Part shown: positions 4,247 to 9,474 of the stretch, in pieces
How positions within the stretch are numbered: position 1 is the first letter of the stretch
How the letters are laid out: every line of letters begins with the position of its first letter
Source: Deltaproteobacteria bacterium
Lineage (GTDB): Bacteria; Desulfobacterota; DSM-4660; Desulfatiglandales; Desulfatiglandaceae
Reading direction: 5' to 3'
Assembly: GCA_019307645.1 (NCBI GenBank)
Contig: JAFDJF010000139.1
Coordinates: forward strand, 1-9,474
Length of the DNA: 9,474 nucleotides
Notes under the pieces: model-generated
Seen by the model: only the letters and a program-made list of their open reading frames with translations
What the model was told of the DNA's origin: nothing
The model's database searches: none
Position numbers and translations under genes: made by a program

Positions 4247-5875
4247 ATGACCAAAAAGCCAATATACGAAGAATTGAAACAACGCGTTAAAGAGTTGGAA
4301 GATCAAGTTGTTGAGCTCAAGCTGGCAGAAGAAGTAATGAGAGAATCTGAAAGAGAATGGCGGGCGGTTCTGAATAACATTTCCGGTTTTGTTACGATAA
4401 CGGACCGTGATGGAACTGTACGGTATGTAAACCGTACTGTGTCAGGGATCTCTCCCGAAGAGGTGATTGGGTGGAACCTCAAAGATTTTGAGGAGCCCGA
4501 ATATCACGACCTGTCAAGGGATGCCATTGATCAGGTTTTTCGGTTCGGAAAAAGCGGGGTTTACCAGGTTCGGGGCATTGGTCCGGATGCAAGCACTTCA
4601 TGGTATGAAATCCACTATGGGCCAATCAAACAAGATGACCAAATTGTTGCTGCAACGTTCATATCAACTGAAATCAATGAGCGCAAAATAGCTGAAGAAA
4701 CGCTGAGGGAGAGTGAAGAGAAGTACCGATTGCTTATTGATAATTACGGAGACCCTATTAATGTTTATGACCGCAATGGCATCTGTCTGGTGATAAATCC
4801 TCCAGCGGCTCGAAATCTTGGCGGGAAGCCCGAAGATTTTATTGGAAGGAATGTTCGAGAATATTTGCCGGATCAAGCAGATTCAATTTTGGAGAGAAAT
4901 CGGCAGATCCTCGAATCGGGAAAAGGCGCTGATTATGAAGATATATTTTATTTCCGTTCAGGTAAAAAGTGGTTCTGGTCAAATCTTCAACCCGTTAGAG
5001 ATGCACGCGGCAGGATGCACGCGGTCCAGGTTATTTCATATGATATCACGGAAAGAAAAAAGACTGAGGAGGCCTTGTATAAAACTCGTGAAGAATTGGA
5101 GCTGCGTGTAGAGAAACGCACTGCAGAACTGGTAAAGGCAAATGAGAAATTGCAGCGTGAGATAAAGGAACGCAAGAGACTGGAAAAGGCACTGCTGCAA
5201 AAGGAAAAGCTGAAAACTTTGGGCGCCATTGCTGCTGAAGTTGCCCACGAGATCCGGAATCCGCTTGTCTCAATAGGCGGTTTTGCCCAGCGTCTCAAGC
5301 AAAAGAACCCGGATCTGCATGAATGCGACATTATTCTGCGTGAATCTCAACGCCTGGAAAAAATATTGGCGAGAATACGGAGTTATCTCGAGCCGGTTGA
5401 GATTCACCCTCAGGAATGCTCTGTCAATGACATTATTCACAACTGTGTAAATCTGCTCTCTCCAGAAACAGAAAGAAGACAAGTGAAGTGCAAACTGGAT
5501 CTGAGTCAGGACCTGTCGCCCGCCTATGTGGACCCGGAGATAGTGGGTCAAATTTTCATTAATCTGATCCGAAATGCCACTGAGGCCATGGACCAAGGGG
5601 GGGAACTGATTATTAAGACCTTTGAAAGCGATGAAGACCTTCTTATTGAGTTTAGAAATCAGGCCCCGGGCGTGAAAATCGAAGATCCTGAAGCCCTCTT
5701 TATGCCATTCGCCGAAGGCGGCCAGAGCATAGGGCTGCCGCTCTGTTATCGTTTGCTCAAAGATATGGGGGGAGTTCTTTCTGTCGTCGCAGAAAATGAA
5801 TTCATGATCTCTTCAGTTTCCTTGCCGAAAACATTAGCGGATCAACTGGAAAAGAAAGAAGTTGAGACAGAATGA
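4247..5875 (+). CDS. Soluble PAS-PAS sensor histidine kinase
   Basis: A 542-residue two-component sensor kinase with no membrane segment or signal peptide, so it senses a cytoplasmic cue. Order of parts: a short N-terminal coiled coil (about 5-35), PAS domain 1 (36-145), PAS domain 2 (158-275), a long coiled coil (275-325), the HisKA dimerisation domain with AEVAHEIRNPL and phospho-acceptor H334, then the ATP-binding domain. The N box is FINLIRNATEAM (N443). The G1 box is degenerate: RNQAPG (470-475) stands where D-x-G-x-G is expected. F-box FMPF and a G2-like GGQSIGLPL (491-499) follow. The start has AAAGGA (4234-4239) seven bases ahead. No regulator gene is adjacent, so it is an orphan. The signal bound by the PAS domains cannot be read from the sequence. 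Confidence 0.87.
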   Translation: MTKKPIYEELKQRVKELEDQVVELKLAEEVMRESEREWRAVLNNISGFVTITDRDGTVRYVNRTVSGISPEEVIGWNLKDFEEPEYHDLSRDAIDQVFRFGKSGVYQVRGIGPDASTSWYEIHYGPIKQDDQIVAATFISTEINERKIAEETLRESEEKYRLLIDNYGDPINVYDRNGICLVINPPAARNLGGKPEDFIGRNVREYLPDQADSILERNRQILESGKGADYEDIFYFRSGKKWFWSNLQPVRDARGRMHAVQVISYDITERKKTEEALYKTREELELRVEKRTAELVKANEKLQREIKERKRLEKALLQKEKLKTLGAIAAEVAHEIRNPLVSIGGFAQRLKQKNPDLHECDIILRESQRLEKILARIRSYLEPVEIHPQECSVNDIIHNCVNLLSPETERRQVKCKLDLSQDLSPAYVDPEIVGQIFINLIRNATEAMDQGGELIIKTFESDEDLLIEFRNQAPGVKIEDPEALFMPFAEGGQSIGLPLCYRLLKDMGGVLSVVAENEFMISSVSLPKTLADQLEKKEVETE

Positions 5876-5947
5876 AACTCCACCCACGCCGGGTCGGGGC
5901 ACAAATTCTTTCCTTGAACGTTTATCGCTAGGCAATGCCGGGGTAAA

Positions 5948-6797
5948 ATGTCACAGGAGATAAGCAAAGCTGTAGAAAGAGTAAGGGCTGCTTTTGATCA
6001 CCATGATCAACAGATGCTTGTCCGCGGAGAACTCTGGGTGGGCAAACGTCCTTTTCAGGAGTTCCGGATTGATGACAGCCTGGCGGGACATCTCAGCCTG
6101 AGAAACAGGTTGGGGATGGATCTCCTTTTCCTTCCTGTTTCAGTCCCTGATTTTTCTTTCTCTTCTATGGATTACCAACGCTTCAGTGTGGCTGAAATTG
6201 AGGAGGCAGTTAAAATCAGTGATCTTTTCGTAGCCGTTATTGCGGACGGTCCTTTCCAGAGATTGGTGGAAAAGCGAGGATTGCTGCCGCTTCTTACCGA
6301 GTTGAAAGATGACGAAAAGGCTGTTGCCGGGAGATTTGAAGAAGAGGCCGCTGATATGGCGGTTTTACTGAAACAGTGCCTTGAGCTGAATGTAGGGGCA
6401 GTCGTTGTGGCAGATGACCTTGCCTTCCAAGACTCCACCTATATCAGCCCGGGTGATTCAGAAAAACTTCTCGGTCCGCTCTATTCCGATGCAGTGGCAG
6501 GTATCCATGCCGGAGGCGCGTATGCACTGTTTCATTCCTGTGGCAACATAACCGCCCCTTGTCTCCCTGAAAAGAGCATACGGCTCCCAGCTTACCTTCC
6601 TTTCAGGTATGGATGCCGATATTCTGGAAGCAGAATCACTTACTGCTTCCCAGAAAGAGGAGTTTGTCAACAGAGTCATATCACTTGCTCAGGGCGGAGG
6701 ATTTATCCTCAGTTCTTCTTGTGGCCTGTACTCCCTGAATTCTCTTAAAAGACTGCAGGAGCTTTATGGCCTGGCTGAAGAGCATCTGGGTCGTTAA
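5948..6797 (+). pseudogene. MtaA/uroporphyrinogen-decarboxylase-like methyltransferase, frameshifted
   Basis: The first frame reads from ATG 5948 through ALFHSCGNIT, then runs out of register to a stop at 6746-6748. The true C-terminus (GMDADILEAES..., GGGFILSSSCG..., stop at 6795-6797) lies one base off. Removing one C from the CCCC run at 6555-6558 gives a continuous protein of 282 residues. The fold is that of the UroD superfamily, which includes cobamide-dependent methyltransferases such as MtaA and CmuA. H196 and C198 of HSCG plus the cysteine in SSSCG (composite residue 258) match the zinc H-x-C...C site of MtaA-type enzymes, so thiol or corrinoid methyl transfer is more likely than haem synthesis. 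It is somewhat short for the family (about 340). The ribosome site is weak (GGGG, four bases ahead). The gene leads a tight set ending in the AOR gene. The shift may be real or a base-calling error. Confidence 0.72.
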
Positions 6798-6819
6798 GTC
6801 TAAACCAGGAGGAGTTTGA

Positions 6820-7158
6820 ATGAAAAAACTGACAGAACCATCCAGAGAGCTCAGTGACCGAATCCTTAAGAAGGTACCTTTTGAGAAACGGTTCATCGGT
6901 TACAGGCTGAGTGAACGGCACGGGGCCAGCCGTATTACATCCTACAGCTTTCAAGAGGTCGTTAACCTGCTGAAAGATCAGATGCCACGGGTCGATTTTT
7001 TGGCCCTGAAGGAGTGGGTACGAAAAGTCATGGGGGATGAGGAACTGGCCGAAAGGATGGCAACAGCGGTTAAAGAGGAGACCAATGACCATGATCGGGC
7101 CGTAAGCGCCAGGAATCTGATGGAAGAACGGCTGGCACAGTGCGAAAGAATGGCCTGA
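6820..7158 (+). CDS. Small helical protein of unknown function, AOR-cluster accessory
   Basis: A 112-residue protein I do not recognise. It is strongly expressed by appearance, with AGGAGGAG (6807-6814) five bases before ATG. It has no signal peptide, no membrane segment, and a single cysteine (in AQCERMA near the end), so it does not bind an iron-sulfur cluster by itself. It is rich in charged residues and predicted mostly helical, with a middle segment SYSFQEVVNLLKDQMPRVDF and a last third dominated by E, R and A. It lies 22 bases after the methyltransferase-like gene and 29 bases before the ferredoxin gene, so it almost surely belongs to the same transcript. An assembly factor or small subunit of the redox complex is possible, but that is a guess from position alone. 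Confidence 0.7.
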   Translation: MKKLTEPSRELSDRILKKVPFEKRFIGYRLSERHGASRITSYSFQEVVNLLKDQMPRVDFLALKEWVRKVMGDEELAERMATAVKEETNDHDRAVSARNLMEERLAQCERMA

Positions 7159-7187
7159 AGAATTCTTTATGGAGAGGTTCGTATACC

Positions 7188-7901
7188 ATGAGTAAAAAAA
7201 GAAAGAAAGTCGGTGATCAATCCGGGTTTTCTCGAAGGGAGTTTTTAGCCCTTTCCGGTACCACAGCGATTGCAGTGGGGATTGGGGGTTGCTCCAGTCT
7301 GATATGGATGAAAGAAGAGGAAGTTGCCGCGATTCCGGTCTCAGGAGGCTATTTACTTGTTGATACAAAGAAATGCCAGGGGTGCCTTTCCTGTATGCTT
7401 GCCTGTTCTTTGGTCCACGAAGGCGAAATCAGCCTGTCATTATCGAGGATACAGGTCATGCAGAATTCTTTTGAGAAGTGGCCTGATGATTTGACGATAG
7501 AACAGTGCCGGCAGTGTGTGGATCCGCTATGCATCGCAGCATGTCAATATGGCGCGCTTAAGCCCGAACCTGAATTCGGGAATGTAAGGATGGTGGACAA
7601 GGATAAATGCGTCGGCTGTGGGGAGTGCGTCGAGGCGTGTCCGTATACACCCAGCAGGCCAGTGGTGGTTGAAGATGCAAAATACGATGGGGAGGAGAAA
7701 AGCCGGAAGTGTGACCTGTGTGCTGAAACCCCATTTTGGGAAGAAGCCGGAGGACCGGGCGGAAAGCAGGCATGTATCGAAGTGTGCCCTGTTGGTGCGT
7801 TATCCTTTACCACGGAGGTGCCTGTCCAGGAAGGGGATGCGGGTTACAAGGTAAACTTGAGAGATGAAACCTGGGCCGCTTTGGGATATCCGAGAGAATA
7901 A
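7188..7901 (+). CDS. Tat-signal ferredoxin with four [4Fe-4S] clusters (HycB/DmsB/YdhY type)
   Basis: A 237-residue electron-transfer subunit. Sixteen cysteines form four complete ferredoxin-type sets: C63/66/69/73, C107/110/115/119, C141/144/147/151 and C175/178/196/200. This is the pattern of DmsB, HycB and NrfC-like polyferredoxins that pair with molybdo- or tungsto-enzymes. The N-terminus carries a twin-arginine motif, SRREFLAL (15-22), then a hydrophobic stretch ending in IGGC (C35), which also fits a lipobox. Export by the Tat route, perhaps as a lipoprotein, is therefore predicted. In some complexes such leaders are remnants. I chose ATG 7188, ten bases after GGAGAGG (7171-7177), over the in-frame GTG at 7140, which overlaps the preceding gene. 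The AOR-like gene begins 34 bases downstream, the likely redox partner. Confidence 0.88.
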   Translation: MSKKRKKVGDQSGFSRREFLALSGTTAIAVGIGGCSSLIWMKEEEVAAIPVSGGYLLVDTKKCQGCLSCMLACSLVHEGEISLSLSRIQVMQNSFEKWPDDLTIEQCRQCVDPLCIAACQYGALKPEPEFGNVRMVDKDKCVGCGECVEACPYTPSRPVVVEDAKYDGEEKSRKCDLCAETPFWEEAGGPGGKQACIEVCPVGALSFTTEVPVQEGDAGYKVNLRDETWAALGYPRE

Positions 7902-7935
7902 TGGGCGGTCGCCCCGGGAGACGAGGAAATTAATT

Positions 7936-9474
7936 ATGCGCGGTTATGCCGGAAAAATATTGAGAATAGATCTTACACGGAGAACAACAAAGGTTATCCC
8001 CACAAGTGATTATGAGCAGTGGGTGGGTGGTCATGGAATGGGCTCGGCAATTTTTTATGACATTGCAGTCAGGGAAAAGAAAGTCGATCTAGAGAAGATA
8101 GACGGCTTTGATCCCGCCAATGTGATTACACTCATGACCTCGCCTGTATCCGGAACCCTGGTCCCTTCTGCTCCCGGGAGGACTGAAGTTCAGGCAATTG
8201 GTGTGCAGACCTATCCTGTGGGGTGGTATACGAGGACCAATTTTGGTGGGAGATTTTCGGCAATGCTGAAATATGCCCAGTGGGATGGGATCGTGATTGA
8301 AGGCACGTCAGATGTCCCCGTTTGGATTGACATCAGGGATGGCAATGTAGAGATACGAGACTGTCATTCTTTATCACTGTGGGGGATGGATATTTATGCG
8401 TGCCAGCAGGCCATATGGGATTACGTCGCCGGGGGAGGAGGGTACGGTGATTGGGTGGATGCCGGCGAGAAAAGCAGTTCAGGCGGTGGACAAACCACCC
8501 AAATGCCGGCAGTACTGGCAATAGGGCCTGCCGGGGAGAATCTGTGCAGGACCGCCGCGCTGGTACACGATGCCGGAAGCGGCGCGGGTCAGGGCGGATT
8601 CGGGGCGGTGTGGGGTTCCAAGAAACTCAAGGCCATCAGCGTGGTGGGAACTGGCAGTGTCAAGATTGCTGATCCCAATGCCCTGATGAAAGCCCGGTTA
8701 TGGGCCAAAAACATCTATGCAACGGACCTGAAGAATCCCCGGTCCCAATACTTCAGGGCACATCCCAAAATGTGGACCTGGTTTGGGAGTGCGCCTACCG
8801 GTGAAGGAGAACGGCCCCAGGCATGTCTCGGCTGTGTGTCAGGCTGCCGTCAGAGATATAAGAGCGGTCTCGGAAATGAATCCCACTGTATGGCGAAGGG
8901 CGCATATATGTCTTTCGATATGGCCAGGCATGGCGGCATGCCGACGGAAGCGAACCAGATTGCAAGCGATTTGCTGCAGAAATACGGCGTTAATGCCTAT
9001 GAATTAATGGAAGGCCTGAAGTATTACAGGGATCTCTATGAAATGGGCGTCCTGGGGAAAGGCCGGGAAATCGACTGTGAAGATCTCGATTTTGAGGACA
9101 TCGGAAGCGTTGACTTTGTTGATAAGTTCATTCGAATGATGGTCTACAGGACAGGGGCCTTTGGTGATGCCATTGCTGAAGGCGCTGTGAGGGCTGCCAA
9201 AAAATGGGGCAGGCTGGAAGAGGATCTGAGTACCGGCTTACTTCATTATCCTTACTGGGGTATGCCGGAGCATGGTTATGATTCCAGGGCTGAACTGGAA
9301 TGGGGGTTTGGAACGATTCTGGGGGACAGGGATATCAATGAGCACTGTTTGAACGGCTTGTATTGGTGGCCGAGTGTTTCAAAAATGCTTGGGCAGGAAC
9401 CGGAATTTACTGCGGACTATGTCACAAAGATATTTACAGATAAAATGGTGCCTTATGAGGGCGATCAACTCATG
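7936..9474 (+). CDS. Aldehyde ferredoxin oxidoreductase family catalytic subunit (partial, 3' end cut)
   Basis: Open from ATG 7936, eight bases after GAGGA (7923-7927), through the window edge: 513 codons of a protein that usually has 600-700. The family uses a bis-pyranopterin tungsten (or molybdenum) cofactor and one [4Fe-4S] cluster to oxidise aldehydes or reduce acids. Visible are the N-terminal cofactor domain (MRGYAGKILRIDLT, VGGHGMGSAIFYD), SPVSGTLVPSAPGR, GGRFSAMLKYAQWDGIVIEG, AIGPAGEN and GAGQGGFGAVWGSKKLKAI. The cluster motif C297-x2-C300-x3-C304 is present, and GDRDINEHC lies further on. The fourth cluster cysteine is expected beyond the window. A glycine-rich stretch at 166-189 is unusual for classical AOR. 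No export signal is seen on this subunit. Together with the Tat ferredoxin upstream it resembles E. coli YdhV/YdhY more than the archaeal aldehyde enzymes. The substrate is unknown. Confidence 0.88.
   Translation, partial: MRGYAGKILRIDLTRRTTKVIPTSDYEQWVGGHGMGSAIFYDIAVREKKVDLEKIDGFDPANVITLMTSPVSGTLVPSAPGRTEVQAIGVQTYPVGWYTRTNFGGRFSAMLKYAQWDGIVIEGTSDVPVWIDIRDGNVEIRDCHSLSLWGMDIYACQQAIWDYVAGGGGYGDWVDAGEKSSSGGGQTTQMPAVLAIGPAGENLCRTAALVHDAGSGAGQGGFGAVWGSKKLKAISVVGTGSVKIADPNALMKARLWAKNIYATDLKNPRSQYFRAHPKMWTWFGSAPTGEGERPQACLGCVSGCRQRYKSGLGNESHCMAKGAYMSFDMARHGGMPTEANQIASDLLQKYGVNAYELMEGLKYYRDLYEMGVLGKGREIDCEDLDFEDIGSVDFVDKFIRMMVYRTGAFGDAIAEGAVRAAKKWGRLEEDLSTGLLHYPYWGMPEHGYDSRAELEWGFGTILGDRDINEHCLNGLYWWPSVSKMLGQEPEFTADYVTKIFTDKMVPYEGDQLM

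Noticed and set aside
7140..7187. Earlier GTG start for the ferredoxin gene
   Set aside because: It overlaps the preceding gene and lacks a proper ribosome site, and it would put extra residues before the Tat motif. ATG 7188 has GGAGAGG at good spacing.
6745..7368. Open frame of 207 codons on the minus strand
   Set aside because: It overlaps three well-supported plus-strand genes and shows no recognisable domain.
7936..9474. BamB (class II benzoyl-CoA reductase) identity for the AOR-like gene
   Set aside because: The same superfamily, but the N-terminal sequence and the neighbours do not resemble the bam gene set. A YdhV-like assignment fits better, without certainty.

Overview
The window looks like a chromosomal piece (G+C judged by eye at just under 50%) of a strictly anaerobic bacterium, most likely a sulfate-reducing or syntrophic member of the Desulfobacterota (former Deltaproteobacteria). 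The inference rests on gene content: an ADP-forming acyl-CoA synthetase alpha subunit, a tungsten/molybdenum aldehyde ferredoxin oxidoreductase (AOR) family enzyme next to a four-cluster ferredoxin, a MtaA/uroporphyrinogen-decarboxylase-like protein, a soluble PAS histidine kinase, and an S23-type four-helix-bundle gene between GGTTCA repeat arrays. No rRNA, tRNA or CRISPR array was seen.

Layout. 1-2068 lies on the minus strand: a stand-alone receiver protein (69-536) with its own good promoter, preceded by an NDP-forming acyl-CoA synthetase alpha subunit (644-2068). A 425-base divergent spacer with several small repeats separates this from 2494-3420 on the plus strand, a secreted protein made almost wholly of eleven exact 23-residue MORN repeats. 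A gene-free stretch of about 825 bases follows. Its right half is a 379-base mobile-element-like unit (3836-4214): imperfect terminal inverted repeats built of GGTTCA units, a perfect 8-base direct repeat GTTTAGAT on each side, and inside a decayed S23/IVS-type four-helix-bundle gene with at least four frame changes and a stop. It sits just upstream of a PAS-PAS histidine kinase (4247-5875).

From 5948 to the end runs a tight plus-strand gene set with gaps of 22, 29 and 34 bases: a MtaA/UroD-like methyltransferase broken by one extra C in a CCCC run, an unrecognised 112-residue protein, a Tat-signal ferredoxin with sixteen cysteines for four [4Fe-4S] clusters, and an AOR-family catalytic subunit cut off by the window edge. 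The ferredoxin presumably passes electrons to or from the AOR-like subunit, an arrangement resembling E. coli YdhY/YdhV. The methyltransferase-like gene and the unknown small gene suggest a specialised redox system whose substrate cannot be read from sequence.

The items most worth a second look are the S23 element with its apparent target-site duplication, and the UroD-like/unknown/Tat-ferredoxin/AOR gene set.
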